From Rhodoferax sp. (GTDB taxonomy: Bacteria > Pseudomonadota > Gammaproteobacteria > Burkholderiales > Burkholderiaceae_C), in the NCBI GenBank assembly GCA_021738345.1, contig JAIPCE010000007.1:1-42000 (forward strand): a stretch of DNA of 42,000 nucleotides, read 5' to 3'. Position numbers and translations under genes: made by a program. The notes under the pieces were generated by a model, which worked only from the letters and a program-made list of their open reading frames with translations, ran no database searches and was not told where the DNA came from. How positions within the stretch are numbered: the stretch's first letter is position 1; each line of letters begins with the position of its first letter. Shown here piece by piece: positions 1 to 10,262 of the stretch.

Positions 1-2
1 GC

Positions 3-1844
3 CTTCCCACGGTCAGTGCCGGCACCTTGTTTGCGGGCGACACCCTCAGCGGTGGCAGCTTTGCCTTTACCGACAAGAACGTAGGCAGCGGCAACAAGAC
101 GGTGACTGTCAGCGGCGTCACGGTCAACGACGGCAACAGCGGGGGCAACTACAAACTCAGCCTGGTGGACAACACCACCAGCAGCATCACACAGCGCGCC
201 TTGAGCTTCACCCCGGGTGATGTCACCAAGACCTATGATGGCAAAACGTCGCTGGCGACTCTCGGCACACCGGTGTTTGCCAACGTGATTGGAGCCGATG
301 CTGCCAACTTGAACCTGAGTAGTGGCACCGGCAACTTTGATACCCGCCACGCCGGGACAGGCAAACTTGTCAACTACACCGGCCTGGGCTTGGGTGGCAC
401 TGCCGCAGGCAACTACAGTCTGGCTGCCACCACAGCGACTGGGGTGGGCAGCATCGCGCCGCTGGGCTCCGTGACCTGGTCCGGCGGTGCCTCGGGTAAC
501 TGGTCCACGCCCACCAACTGGGCCGGTGACGCATTGCCCGACCGCTCCAACGTCGGCGCGGTCACCATTCCTGCTGGCAGCACGGTCACCTATGACGGCG
601 CGGTCGATGCTGGCACCACCCTGGCCTCGCTGACTGTCGGGGGCGGCCTGGTGATGGCGGGCAGCACGCTGGCCATCAGTGGCGCACTAACTACTCCCAA
701 CTACACCCAGACCGGAGGCCGCCTGGCCGGCACGGGCACCGTTAATGTGAGTAACAACTTTAGCAAGTCTGGTGGAAGTCTGGCGAGCACTCTGACGCAA
801 ATCTCCATTAACCACACTGGGGGCAATCTGGTTTTTTCTAACCCTGAACCTTTGAATCTGGGTGCGGTAACGGCCAACGGCACCATCGACATTGAGACCA
901 CAGGTGGTATTTTTACTGGTAGCGGCACCGTCAAGTCCACTACTGCCAATGTACGCCTGGCAACCCGCAGTCCGTTGGTGATTGGTAGTGGCGGTGTTGA
1001 GGCGGTGACCGGCGTGACCCTGGAGGCCATTACCGCCGACGCTGCAAGTACCGTGACCCTGAACGGTGGTATTACCGCGCCAACTGGCGCCGTGACCGTG
1101 GCCTCGTATGGCAATGTGCAGCAAAACGCCAGCGTCACAGCCAGCAACGTCGGCTTTACCAGCACCGCAGGCAGCATCAACGTGGGCAGTACGGCAGTTA
1201 CCACGGCAAGCAAGATCGAGTACAAGGCCACTCAGGGTGCAATTACAGCAAGCACGTCGAACTTCAGTGGCAGCACCCCCACCTTGACCGCGTCCGTCAC
1301 CCCCCCTGTCATTGACCCCTGTGTGATCAATCCCATGGCCACCGGGTGTCCGGCTGCGGTCGCGGCGGCTGCTGCGGCAGAAGAGGCCAGGGCGGCAGCC
1401 GCGGCAGCCGTTCAAGCTGCAGCAGCAGCGGCCACCAAGGCAGCAGCCGACGCTTCGGCAGCAGCCAGCAAGGCAGCAGCCGACGCAGTCGCCCCGCAAT
1501 CGGCACGCACCCAGAGCGCGATGACGCAAACCTTGTCTTCAGTTGTGCCCACGCTGCCGCAAGCCACACCGCCGGCAGCGCCACCTGCAACGGCCGCGAC
1601 CGCGAGCGCCGACGGATCGGCACCAGGCGCGCCAGCCGGTAGTTCGCCCAGTCCTACCACGTCCACCACTGGCAACACTGCAGCAACAGGCCCGTCCGAG
1701 GGTGATGGCACGACCAAAGACAAACCGGTCGCCAAGGCCGTGGTCACAACCATTACCGTTGCGAATGCCACGGTGCAAAGGCCAGCGGACCAAGTGGTTC
1801 AGATCGAAAAACCAAAGGGGAAGGTACTGACATGCAAGCGTTAA
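3..1844 (+). CDS. YDG-repeat filamentous haemagglutinin-like surface protein, C-terminal part (5' end outside window)
   Basis: The frame is open from the first bases of the window, so this is the 3' part of a larger gene; the first in-frame TTG at 27 is unlikely to be the true start. The first ~150 residues are Gly/Thr/Asn/Ser-rich and contain the KTYDGKTSL signature of YDG/MBG-type repeats, with a second repeat cut by the window edge. A beta-helix-like stretch rich in Thr, Gly and Val follows to about residue 430. Then come an Ala-rich, probably helical segment (~residues 440-495) and a Pro/Ala/Thr/Ser-rich tail ending in a basic KPKGKVLTCKR. Such proteins are normally secreted adhesins of the two-partner or FHA-like type. 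The secretion signal and any TPS domain would lie upstream. It overlaps the FecR-domain gene by 13 bases, which suggests co-translation. The function (adhesion or cell-surface structure) is inferred from the family. Confidence 0.75.
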   Translation, partial: LPTVSAGTLFAGDTLSGGSFAFTDKNVGSGNKTVTVSGVTVNDGNSGGNYKLSLVDNTTSSITQRALSFTPGDVTKTYDGKTSLATLGTPVFANVIGADAANLNLSSGTGNFDTRHAGTGKLVNYTGLGLGGTAAGNYSLAATTATGVGSIAPLGSVTWSGGASGNWSTPTNWAGDALPDRSNVGAVTIPAGSTVTYDGAVDAGTTLASLTVGGGLVMAGSTLAISGALTTPNYTQTGGRLAGTGTVNVSNNFSKSGGSLASTLTQISINHTGGNLVFSNPEPLNLGAVTANGTIDIETTGGIFTGSGTVKSTTANVRLATRSPLVIGSGGVEAVTGVTLEAITADAASTVTLNGGITAPTGAVTVASYGNVQQNASVTASNVGFTSTAGSINVGSTAVTTASKIEYKATQGAITASTSNFSGSTPTLTASVTPPVIDPCVINPMATGCPAAVAAAAAAEEARAAAAAAVQAAAAAATKAAADASAAASKAAADAVAPQSARTQSAMTQTLSSVVPTLPQATPPAAPPATAATASADGSAPGAPAGSSPSPTTSTTGNTAATGPSEGDGTTKDKPVAKAVVTTITVANATVQRPADQVVQIEKPKGKVLTCKR

Positions 1845-2797
1845 TCGACTTCTACAGGGGACTCGTTGTGATCAGAACACGCTTGCCACTATTACTCCTT
1901 TTATGCGTTGGCGCCTCCGGCGTCTGGGCTGACGGAACGGTGACCCACCTGTCGGGCGAGGTATCGATACAGCGGGGTGATGGTGCGCCAATCCCCGCGA
2001 CGGTCGGCAGCAAGGTGCTGGAAGGCGACATCATGGTCACCGGTGCCAATGGCTACGGTCGGCTCGAAATGACCGACGGTGGTGAATTGGTGCTACGCCC
2101 TGCCTCTCAGCTCAAGGTCGAAACCTACCGTTTCATCAAGGACAAACCCTCAGAGGACAGTTTCGTGTTTCGGATGCTCAAAGGGGGCTTGCGCACGGTG
2201 ACGGGGCTGGTGGGCAAGCGCGGTAACCAGGATGCCTATAAGTTGCGCACCGCAACTGCAACCATTGGCATCCGTGGTACGCAGTTTGATTTGCGCACTT
2301 GTCAGGCCGATTGCGGCGCGCTGCAGGATGGTACCTACCTCGCGGTCAGGTTTGGTGCGGTGTACACCGGCAACGAACTCGGCCTGCTGTCATTGGCAGC
2401 CGGGCAGGTGGGGTTTATTCCATCAGGCCGCCCGCCGGTGCTGTTGCCGCGCGATCCTGGCATTGGCTTCACGCCACCTGCGGTCATTCCCAAGCTCGAT
2501 GAGAAGAAGAAGCTGCAATCGGCACCTGCAGCAGAGCAAGCGCCTGCACAGGCGCCGGCCAAGGCGGCAACCAGCACTGCAGCAGCGGCTACCAACACTT
2601 CTTCAGCGAGCACCGGGAAGGCCAGCGATGGTAAGCCGGCCGAGGGCGGCAGCAAGGATGCTGCAACGTCCGGTAGCGGCACTGCCTCAAGCACCAGCGC
2701 AGTGCAGAGCAATGTTCAAGGCACGACAAGTCAATTGCCAGGCATTCTGGGTGGCACGCAGTCTGAACCCGCAGCGATGGAGTGTGTGGTGGAGTAG
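1832..2797 (+). CDS. Secreted FecR-domain protein
   Basis: This is a 321-residue protein. A hydrophobic stretch (LPLLLLLCVGASGVWA, residues ~18-33) reads as a Sec signal peptide. A GTG at 1868 would place the signal nearer the N-terminus and is a plausible alternative start. After it comes a FecR-type domain (~residues 35-155): a GEVSIQRGDG opening, GDIMVTGANGYGRLEMTDGG, and the conserved ATIGIRGTQFDLR block. The last ~90 residues are a low-complexity Ala/Ser/Thr/Gln linker. This is not the cytoplasmic-membrane anti-sigma type: it has no FecI partner, and its context is a surface-protein gene that it overlaps by 13 bases. Stand-alone secreted FecR-domain proteins beside large repeat adhesins are common. 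A role in the cell envelope or in assembling the neighbour is inferred only. Confidence 0.75.
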   Translation: MQALIDFYRGLVVIRTRLPLLLLLCVGASGVWADGTVTHLSGEVSIQRGDGAPIPATVGSKVLEGDIMVTGANGYGRLEMTDGGELVLRPASQLKVETYRFIKDKPSEDSFVFRMLKGGLRTVTGLVGKRGNQDAYKLRTATATIGIRGTQFDLRTCQADCGALQDGTYLAVRFGAVYTGNELGLLSLAAGQVGFIPSGRPPVLLPRDPGIGFTPPAVIPKLDEKKKLQSAPAAEQAPAQAPAKAATSTAAAATNTSSASTGKASDGKPAEGGSKDAATSGSGTASSTSAVQSNVQGTTSQLPGILGGTQSEPAAMECVVE

Positions 2798-2850
2798 CGT
2801 GGGCACTGGCACGGACGGTTTGACACCAACGCGCAATGCCGGCTTGTCCC

Positions 2851-3342
2851 ATGGCCAGAAAAGAGCACATTTCCGAAACCCCGGCGACCCAGTTGCTGCG
2901 GGCAAACCAGGTGGCATTTACCGAGCACCCTTATGACTACCTTGAGCATGGCGGCGCCCAGCACAGTGCACAGGTGCTGGGGTTCGATCCGTTCATGGTG
3001 GTCAAGACGCTGATCTTGCAGGACCAGGACGCGCGGCCGCTGGTGGTGCTGATGCATGGCAACCGCAAGGTGTCGACCAAGAATCTGGCCCGGCAGATCG
3101 GGGCCAAGTCGGTCGCGCCCTGTGCGCCCGAGGTTGCAAACCGGCACAGTGGCTATCTGGTGGGAGGCACTTCGCCGTTTGCCACGCGCAAAGCGATGCC
3201 GGTTTTTGTCGAGAAAACCATTTTGGCGCTGCCCAAAATTCTGATTAATGGAGGGCGGCGCGGCTACTTGGTGGGGATAGACCCTCAGGTTTGCCGGCAG
3301 TTGCTGGACGCAAAAGCGGTACAGTGCGCCTTGCTTGAGTAA
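2851..3342 (+). CDS. ybaK: YbaK/EbsC-type Cys-tRNA(Pro) deacylase
   Basis: About 163 residues of the YbaK/ProX editing-domain fold. It hydrolyses Cys-tRNA(Pro) (and related mischarged tRNAs) in trans, correcting a prolyl-tRNA synthetase error. The sequence shows the family pattern: ATQLLRANQVAFTEHPYDY at the N-terminus, VVKTLILQD, the NRKVSTKNLARQIGAK segment carrying the conserved lysine, and the GGTSPFATRKAMPVFVEKTI loop. The length fits the family (about 155-165). I chose the ATG at 2851 (MARKEH) because the upstream ATG at 2836 adds only MPACP; neither has a strong Shine-Dalgarno. The gene stands alone between the FecR gene and plsY. Confidence 0.88.
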   Translation: MARKEHISETPATQLLRANQVAFTEHPYDYLEHGGAQHSAQVLGFDPFMVVKTLILQDQDARPLVVLMHGNRKVSTKNLARQIGAKSVAPCAPEVANRHSGYLVGGTSPFATRKAMPVFVEKTILALPKILINGGRRGYLVGIDPQVCRQLLDAKAVQCALLE

Positions 3343-3389
3343 ACCGCGCCCAGGGCGTGGAGCGCATACTGTTGTGTTAGGAGATATTT

Positions 3390-4028
3390 TTGGCTTCTCT
3401 TACTTATTTTTATCCCGTCATTGCCACCTTGGCAGCGTATCTGATTGGTTCTTTGTCGTTTGCCGTGCTGGTCAGCCGCGCCATGGGTTTGAATGATCCG
3501 CGCACCTATGGCAGCAAAAATCCGGGGGCAACCAATGTCTTACGTTCAGGTTCCAAGGCGGCGGCCGTAGTGACGCTGCTACTCGATGCCCTCAAGGGCT
3601 GGTTGCCGGTGGTGCTGGTCAAATGGTACGGCAAGCCCTACGGACTGGAGGACGGCACCGTTGCCATGGTGGGCCTGGCAGCGTTTCTAGGGCATCTGTT
3701 TCCGGTGTTTTTCCGATTTGCGGGTGGCAAGGGGGTGGCCACTGCCCTGGGTGTGCTGGTAGCTACCAGTGCGGTGCTGGGTCTGGCAAGCGGTGTCACC
3801 TGGTTGCTGATTGCCTATTTTTTCCGCTATTCGTCATTGGCTTCGCTGGTGGCTGCGGTGTTTGCGCCGGTGTATTACATTTTTGGTGATGGGGTCGCCT
3901 GGTATATGGATGAACGGATTCTTTTTTCTACAGGAGTCATGTCGCTGCTGCTGATCTGGCGCCATGCCGAGAATATCTCGCGTTTGGTCAAGGGCACCGA
4001 GTCCCGCTTGGGCCAGAAAAAGCACTGA
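3390..4028 (+). CDS. plsY: Glycerol-3-phosphate acyltransferase PlsY
   Basis: Integral inner-membrane enzyme that transfers the acyl group of acyl-phosphate to glycerol-3-phosphate, the first step of phospholipid synthesis. It has 212 residues, normal for PlsY, with hydrophobic segments near residues 5-25, 50-70, 85-105, 112-135 and 150-180. Family motifs are visible: [11 protein letters not shown], then [17 protein letters not shown], then [21 protein letters not shown]. The start is TTG at 3390, set by an AGGAG Shine-Dalgarno 8 bases upstream; no in-frame ATG fits as well. It converges with the HD-like gene on the other strand, with 26 bases between the stop codons. Confidence 0.93.
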   Translation: MASLTYFYPVIATLAAYLIGSLSFAVLVSRAMGLNDPRTYGSKNPGATNVLRSGSKAAAVVTLLLDALKGWLPVVLVKWYGKPYGLEDGTVAMVGLAAFLGHLFPVFFRFAGGKGVATALGVLVATSAVLGLASGVTWLLIAYFFRYSSLASLVAAVFAPVYYIFGDGVAWYMDERILFSTGVMSLLLIWRHAENISRLVKGTESRLGQKKH

Positions 4029-4041
4029 TCCCGGTCGTCGC

Positions 4042-4060
4042 AGTCGCGCGCCGACTATTT
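4042..4060 (+). terminator. Weak possible intrinsic terminator between plsY and the convergent gene
   Basis: AGTCG/CGACT stem of 5 bp with a CGCGC loop, followed by ATTTT. It lies in the short gap between two convergent genes. The stem is short, so this is a tentative call. Confidence 0.25.
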
Positions 4061-5011
4061 TGCGTGCACACCCAGACGCAAAATATGGAAGTGGTTGAGG
4101 TGCGCGCGGACCGTGGAAGCTGCCAACGCAGAGCGGATGCCTGGGGGGCCTTCAGCCGTGTTGTGCAAGCGTGGTGTCGCCAACAGTTCGCCATTCGCCT
4201 GGCCCACGACGGCCACATAGGGGTGGTTAGCCTGCTTGCTACGGTGCAGTACGACGGCGAGTTCGTCGTTGTCCATGCGCACATAGGTGCCCGGCGGGCA
4301 CATGCCGATGGCGCTTACCAGTACGTGCCCGATGGCATCGGTACTCGGGGACGCCAGCGCCATGATGGCACGTGCGGACTCGCTGGCATTGCGACCGGCG
4401 CGTGACATGCGGGGGCTGATCATGGCGGCGTAGCGGTCCACCACTTTCAGGATGCGTGCCAGGCGCGTGGCCGGCGACGCTTGCCGAAGATCGGCCTTGT
4501 CCACCGTGTCGTCATGGTGCGCAGACACAATGTCCAGCCACAAGGTGTCGATGACGCCAAGGTTGGCCAGCATCAACGAACCCTTGGCCGAATGCAGGCG
4601 GATGGCATCTTTTTGCAACTGCGTGGGTTTGTCGGTCTGTGTTGCCAACTGGTCCTGTAAAGCCGTCATGGCGATATTCATGGTCAGAGCCGCATGCACC
4701 AGACTGCCGCGCTCGTCGGTGGATGCGCCCAGGCTTGCACCAATGACGTGGCACAGCGTGGCGCAGACCAGCGCGTGGGACGCGCTATAGCCTACCGGCG
4801 AGTTACCGGCCAACTGAAACAGCAGATACAACCCCACATCCGGGTCGCGCTGCATCAGGCTTTGCATCCAGCGGTCGTACTGCAGCACGCGACGGATAAA
4901 TTCCTGGGTGCTGGCCGGGTTACTCAAAATCACGCCCAACCCTGATTCCAGATCGGACCACTGCCCTAGCAAGTCCTCGTACTCGGTTTCGCTATGGACG
5001 ATTTCGGTCAT
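4055..5011 (-). CDS. HD-GYP-like phosphohydrolase-family protein with degenerate metal site
   Basis: 318 residues from the ATG at 5011. A longer frame starting at 5077 would begin inside an extragenic repeat, so it is rejected. The middle resembles an HD-GYP domain: an ASHALVCATLCHVIGASLG segment where the first metal-ligand His would fall, a HSAKGSLMLANLGVIDTLW segment, then VSAHHDDT and RLARILKVVDRYAAMISPR. The hallmark HD pair (normally HDIGK) reads MNI here, and the GYP triad is absent, so cyclic-di-GMP hydrolysis is doubtful. The C-terminal ~90 residues (TYVRMDNDELAVVLHRS) look like the beta-rich domain found after HD-GYP cores. It may be a non-catalytic sensor or a binding protein. It converges with plsY and is followed upstream by yajQ on the same strand. 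Confidence 0.6.
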   Translation of the reverse strand: MTEIVHSETEYEDLLGQWSDLESGLGVILSNPASTQEFIRRVLQYDRWMQSLMQRDPDVGLYLLFQLAGNSPVGYSASHALVCATLCHVIGASLGASTDERGSLVHAALTMNIAMTALQDQLATQTDKPTQLQKDAIRLHSAKGSLMLANLGVIDTLWLDIVSAHHDDTVDKADLRQASPATRLARILKVVDRYAAMISPRMSRAGRNASESARAIMALASPSTDAIGHVLVSAIGMCPPGTYVRMDNDELAVVLHRSKQANHPYVAVVGQANGELLATPRLHNTAEGPPGIRSALAASTVRAHLNHFHILRLGVHAK

Positions 5012-5051
5012 GTTAGAGGGGATGTCCCGGGGCTTAACGTGAAAAACCACT

Positions 5052-5081
5052 TCCGTCATGCCCGCGAAGGCGGGCAACCAG
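5052..5081. repeat. REP-like palindrome
   Basis: TGCCCGC (5059-5065), loop GAAG, GCGGGCA (5070-5076), embedded in TCCGTC...ACCAGG. This matches the widespread proteobacterial extragenic repeat of the CGTCATNCCCGCGAAGGCGGG type. When read in the frame of the adjacent minus-strand gene it gives a false N-terminal extension (MPAFAGMTE). Confidence 0.7.
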
Positions 5082-5148
5082 GGCTGTACTGGGGCGAAAG
5101 CGACGACGAATGCACTGCATGACTTGGCGAGCCATAAAGGGCGGTTGC

Positions 5149-5634
5149 CTAATCGCGGAAGTTGTTGAAGCTCAGCGGCACGTCGGTGATGTCTTTTTTG
5201 ATCAGCGCCATGGCGGCCTGCAGGTCGTCACGCTTGGCACCCGTTACGCGCACCGCATCGCCCTGAATGGCCGCCTGCACCTTGAGTTTACTGTCCTTGA
5301 TAAGGCGCTGTATCTTCTTGGACATCTCTGTTTCAATGCCATTGCGGACCTTGATGACCTGCTTGACCTTGTCACCGCCTATCTTTTGGACATCACCCAT
5401 GTCCAAAAATCGCACGTCGACACTGCGCTTGGTCAGCTTGTTGCGCAATACATCCTCAATCTGGGTCAATTGAAAGTCGGCATCACCGATCAGGGTGATT
5501 TCCTTGTCCTTGATTTCAATGCTGGCGCTGGTGCCTTTGAAATCAAAGCGGGTGGCGATTTCCTTGGCGGTGTTATCCACCCCGTTCTTCACTTCCACGA
5601 GGTTGGCTTCACAAACGGTGTCAAAAGAGGGCAT
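5149..5634 (-). CDS. yajQ: YajQ family cyclic di-GMP-binding / nucleotide-binding protein
   Basis: 161 residues, the full length of the YajQ family (about 160-163). The start [20 protein letters not shown] is diagnostic. ATRFDFKGT and [17 protein letters not shown] near the C-terminus, and the terminal PLSFNNFRD, also match. The protein has two RNP-like alpha/beta folds and binds c-di-GMP in several Gamma- and Betaproteobacteria, acting as an effector with a transcription factor; binding to tRNA or GTP has also been reported for homologues. It is divergent from murB, with 35 bases between the two starts. An AAGG Shine-Dalgarno lies upstream of the ATG. Confidence 0.93.
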   Translation of the reverse strand: MPSFDTVCEANLVEVKNGVDNTAKEIATRFDFKGTSASIEIKDKEITLIGDADFQLTQIEDVLRNKLTKRSVDVRFLDMGDVQKIGGDKVKQVIKVRNGIETEMSKKIQRLIKDSKLKVQAAIQGDAVRVTGAKRDDLQAAMALIKKDITDVPLSFNNFRD

Positions 5635-5669
5635 GGCGAACCTTAAATTAGCAGTGAGACAATGTCGCC

Positions 5670-6740
5670 ATGTTAGTCGAGAAAAACGTCCCCCTTCAAG
5701 CCTTCAATACCTTGCACATCGTCGCCAAGGCCCACGCCCTGGTCCGCATTGACCGCGAGGAGGATGTGCGCGAACTGCTGGCAGACCCGCAGTGGGGTGC
5801 GGCGCCCAAACTGGTATGGGGCGGTGGCAGCAATATAGTGCTGACTGGCGATGTCCGCCAGTTGGTACTAAAGGTCGGAATCAAGGGCATTCGCATGGTG
5901 GCTGAGACCGCCAAAGCCTATCTGGTCGAGGCGGGTGCAGGTGAAAATTGGCATGATTTTGTGGAATGGACGCTGGACCACGGTTTCCCCGGCTTGGAGA
6001 ATCTGGCGTTGATTCCCGGCACGGTCGGCGCCAGCCCGGTGCAAAACGTGGGTGCCTACGGCGTCGAATTGCAGGACCGGTTTGATTCGCTCGATGCCAT
6101 CGACCTGCAAAGTGGCCAGGTCTTTACGCTCAATGCCGCGCAGTGCGCCTTTGGTTACCGGGATTCGGTCTTCAAACACGGCGCTATCGTGCCCGGCGCC
6201 GCGCCGCAGGGGCTGGGGCTCAAAGACCGCGCGCTCATAGTGCGCGTACGTTTTGCCTTGCCCAAGGTCTGGAAGCCAGTGCTGGGTTATGCCGATATCG
6301 AGAAAAAAATGGCCGAGCAGGCCTGCAGCGAGCCCACGGCACGGCAGATTTTTGACTGGGTGTGTGCAATTCGGCGCACCAAGTTGCCTGACCCCGCAGT
6401 CATCGGCAATGTGGGCAGTTTTTTCAAAAACCCCACGGTTACGCCCGAACAGTGCGCCGACATCATTGCACGTGACCCCAGAGTGGTGTACTACCGCCTG
6501 GACAACGGTTCGTTCAAGCTCGCCGCCGGCTGGCTGATCGATGCCTGCGGATGGCGCGGCAAATCCGTGGGGCAGGCTGGGGTCTACGAGAAGCAGGCGC
6601 TGGTGCTGGTGAATCGTGGTCAGGGCGTGGACGGCGACGGTGCGACCGGTGGCGAGGTCATGACATTGGCGCGGGCCATCCAGACCAGTGTTTACGAGCG
6701 TTTTGGCATCGTACTCGAGCCAGAGCCCGTGATCGTGTGA
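5670..6740 (+). CDS. murB: UDP-N-acetylmuramate dehydrogenase MurB
   Basis: FAD enzyme that reduces UDP-GlcNAc-enolpyruvate to UDP-MurNAc in the cytoplasm, the second committed step of peptidoglycan synthesis. It has 356 residues, a type I (E. coli-like) MurB. Visible features are NTLHIVAKA at the N-terminus, the FAD-binding [29 protein letters not shown], the catalytic-Arg region [18 protein letters not shown] with the proton-donor Ser, and the C-terminal LEPEPVIV with the conserved Glu. A short insertion ([12 protein letters not shown]) lies near the C-terminus. It is transcribed divergently from yajQ. Confidence 0.95.
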   Translation: MLVEKNVPLQAFNTLHIVAKAHALVRIDREEDVRELLADPQWGAAPKLVWGGGSNIVLTGDVRQLVLKVGIKGIRMVAETAKAYLVEAGAGENWHDFVEWTLDHGFPGLENLALIPGTVGASPVQNVGAYGVELQDRFDSLDAIDLQSGQVFTLNAAQCAFGYRDSVFKHGAIVPGAAPQGLGLKDRALIVRVRFALPKVWKPVLGYADIEKKMAEQACSEPTARQIFDWVCAIRRTKLPDPAVIGNVGSFFKNPTVTPEQCADIIARDPRVVYYRLDNGSFKLAAGWLIDACGWRGKSVGQAGVYEKQALVLVNRGQGVDGDGATGGEVMTLARAIQTSVYERFGIVLEPEPVIV

Positions 6741-6770
6741 GTTTTTTAATCCTCCGCTACATTGGTCAGT

Positions 6771-7724
6771 ATGAAGAATATCTTGGTTTTAGGTGGCACG
6801 GGCTTTGTCGGTGTTCAGGTGTGTGAAGAACTGGTGGTCCAGGGCTGGAATGTGACCGTGCCCACGCGCCGGCGCGACCGTGCCTTCAGGGTGCAGTTTT
6901 TGCCGCGCCTCACGGTGCTTGAAATGAGCGTGCACGACGAGTCCGCTCTTGCGCGGGCGCTGGCAGGGCAGGATGCCGTGGTCAATCTGGTTGCCATCCT
7001 GCATGGCACGCCACAAACGTTCGATGCCGTGCATGTGCAGCTGGTTCGCAAGCTGGTGGCAGCCTGCGGGCTTGCCGGGGTGCGCCGACTTGTGCACATC
7101 AGTGCCCTGGGTGCCGACGACGCGCAGCCAGAGTCGCGTCCCTCGGAGTATTTGCGTAGCAAGAGCCGTGGCGAGGCGGTTCTGTTGCACACTGATGCTT
7201 CGGCCCCTGCGCCGGATGTGACCGTGCTGCGCCCGAGCGTGATTTTTGGCACCGAGGACAAATTCTTGAATGTGTTTGCCCAGTTGCAAAAGGTGTTTCC
7301 GTTCATGCCACTGGCCGGCGCCCATGCCCGTTTTCAACCGGTCTGGGTAGAAGATGTGGCACGCGCTGTGGTCGAACTGCTACAGCGCAGCACCGACAGC
7401 CCGCCCGCAGCCATTTTGCCCAAGCGCATCGAGGCCTGTGGCCCGCAGGTATTTACGCTCGCCGAGTTGGTGCAGCTAGCAGGCCAATTGGCCGGCGTCA
7501 ATGGCGGCAGCGGTCGACCAATCATTGCGCTGCCCGATGGCTTGGCGCGCCTGCAAGCCCGCATCATGGAAATGGCCCCGGGTGAGCCCCTGATGAGCCG
7601 TGACAACCTGGACTCCATGCGCATTGACAACGTGGCGTCTGGCACGGTCGCCGGCCTCGAAGCGCTGGGCATCGTCCCCGCCGAGTTGCGGCTGATCGCC
7701 CAAGACTATCTTAAAGGCGGTTGA
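6771..7724 (+). CDS. Complex I NDUFA9-like NAD(P)-binding epimerase-fold protein
   Basis: 317 residues from ATG 6771 (MKNILVLGGTGFVG); a TTG nine bases upstream is less likely. The Rossmann GGTGFVG motif opens the protein. RRLVHISALGAD and SKSRGEAVLL carry the short-chain-dehydrogenase-like Ser and Lys, but the usual YxxxK reads YLRSK. TVLRPSVIFGTEDKFLN is typical of the atypical SDR group related to the NDUFA9 subunit and quinone-associated proteins. Bacterial members are usually stand-alone and of unknown substrate. It lies 30 bases after murB and just before the Dsb-like pair. The family call is firm; the reaction is unknown. Confidence 0.8.
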   Translation: MKNILVLGGTGFVGVQVCEELVVQGWNVTVPTRRRDRAFRVQFLPRLTVLEMSVHDESALARALAGQDAVVNLVAILHGTPQTFDAVHVQLVRKLVAACGLAGVRRLVHISALGADDAQPESRPSEYLRSKSRGEAVLLHTDASAPAPDVTVLRPSVIFGTEDKFLNVFAQLQKVFPFMPLAGAHARFQPVWVEDVARAVVELLQRSTDSPPAAILPKRIEACGPQVFTLAELVQLAGQLAGVNGGSGRPIIALPDGLARLQARIMEMAPGEPLMSRDNLDSMRIDNVASGTVAGLEALGIVPAELRLIAQDYLKGG

Positions 7725-7739
7725 TGCCCCGAGATACCT

Positions 7740-8159
7740 ATGAAGCTTTCTAGCTGGACACTGGTATTTTTGGCGTGGCTCGTGGCGGCGTTGTCGGCCT
7801 TGGGGGCCTTGTTTTTGGGCGAAGTCATGGGTTTGACACCCTGTGTGCTCTGCTGGTACCAAAGAATTGCCATGTTTCCGCTGGTCATCGTGCTCGCAGT
7901 CGGTCTTTTTCCGCTCGACCCCCGGGTCTATCGCTATGCATTGCCCCTGGCTTTGGTGGGATTACTGATTGCGGTCTACCAGATGCTGTTGACTGCGGGC
8001 TATATTCCCGAGAGCGCCACGCCGTGTACCAAGGGGGTTCCGTGTTCGTTGGTACAGGCGCAGTGGCTGGGTTTTATTACCATTCCCTTATTGTCACTTT
8101 TCGCATTTTTGGTGATCAACGCCCTGTTGATTGCCAGTTACTTTCAGTCCAAAAAATGA
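7740..8159 (+). CDS. DsbB/BdbC-type disulfide-bond formation membrane protein
   Basis: 139 residues with four hydrophobic segments (about 5-25, 42-58, 65-85 and 112-132). The first cysteine pair is in LTPCVLCWYQRIAMFP, next to the Arg that DsbB proteins use for quinone binding. The second pair is in TPCTKGVPCSLVQ in the second periplasmic loop. Proteins of this fold reoxidise a periplasmic DsbA-like partner and pass the electrons to quinone. At 139 residues it is nearer the short BdbC type than E. coli DsbB (176). Its stop codon overlaps the start of the next gene (ATGA), which encodes a DsbA-like protein, so the two are very probably translated together and work as a pair. Confidence 0.87.
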   Translation: MKLSSWTLVFLAWLVAALSALGALFLGEVMGLTPCVLCWYQRIAMFPLVIVLAVGLFPLDPRVYRYALPLALVGLLIAVYQMLLTAGYIPESATPCTKGVPCSLVQAQWLGFITIPLLSLFAFLVINALLIASYFQSKK

Positions 8160-8827
8160 AACAAAAAAATCTATTTATTGCGGCCGCTGCACTTTTGCTG
8201 GTGCTGTTTATCGGTGGCGCATGGGTCTATAAGTCACAACTGGCCGAGCAGGCGGCACAGACTGCAGCGCGCAATCGGGAGTCGCTGGAGCGGTCGCACG
8301 CGCCCCGGTTCGGAAATCCTGGTGCCCCGGTCCACATCGTCGAGTTTTTTGACCCGGCCTGTGGTACCTGCCGCGATTTTTATCCTATGGTCAAGGCCAT
8401 GATGGCGGCCAACCCGGGCAAGATCAAGTTGTCACTGCGCTACGCCCCGTTCCATCCGGGTTCTGACAAGGTCGTCAAGGCCTTGGAAGCGGCGCGCCGA
8501 CAAGGTCTGCTGCAGCAAAGCCTAGAGGCCCTGTTCATCGCGCAAGACTCTTGGGTGATTAACCACAGCGCTCAGGTGGCCAAGATATGGGGGCCGTTAG
8601 CTGCGCTCGGACTCGATATGCAGCGTCTTCAAGCCGACATGAATGCCCCGGAAGTGGCGCAAATCATCGCGCAAGACCTGGCCGACGCCAAAACCCTCAA
8701 CGTCACCATGACTCCCGAGTTCTTCGTCAACGGCAAACCCTTGCCCAAGTTTGGTTTCGATGAACTGAAAAAGCTGGTCGACGAGGCGCTGGTTGCGACC
8801 GCTGTCAATCCGGGAACTGGCAAGTAA
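8156..8827 (+). CDS. DsbA-family thioredoxin-fold protein, partner of the preceding DsbB-like protein
   Basis: 223 residues starting at the ATG that overlaps the stop codon of the dsbB-like gene. The N-terminus (residues ~5-23) is a membrane anchor or signal peptide. The thioredoxin-fold core begins near residue 45 with GNPGAPVHIVEFFDPACGTCRDFYP, listed here as motif segments HIVEFFDPACGTC and RDFYP. The active-site pair is Cys-Gly-Thr-Cys, and the cis-proline loop is MTPEFFVNGKPLP. Without a cleavable lipoprotein box it is probably membrane-tethered and faces the periplasm. It would oxidise (or deliver disulfides to) periplasmic proteins and be recycled by its neighbour. It converges with argG, with 10 bases between the stops. 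Confidence 0.87.
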   Translation: MKQKNLFIAAAALLLVLFIGGAWVYKSQLAEQAAQTAARNRESLERSHAPRFGNPGAPVHIVEFFDPACGTCRDFYPMVKAMMAANPGKIKLSLRYAPFHPGSDKVVKALEAARRQGLLQQSLEALFIAQDSWVINHSAQVAKIWGPLAALGLDMQRLQADMNAPEVAQIIAQDLADAKTLNVTMTPEFFVNGKPLPKFGFDELKKLVDEALVATAVNPGTGK

Positions 8828-8837
8828 ACACAGGCGT

Positions 8838-10262
<1,425 letters not shown>

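Noticed and set aside
687-1529. 280-codon open frame on the minus strand inside the surface-protein gene
   Set aside because: Composition is Cys/Arg/Gly-rich nonsense typical of the antisense of a GC-rich repeat gene; the plus strand is clearly coding.
5012-5077. Longer N-terminus for the HD-GYP-like protein
   Set aside because: The extra residues (MPAFAGMTE...) are the translation of the REP-like palindrome at 5052-5081.
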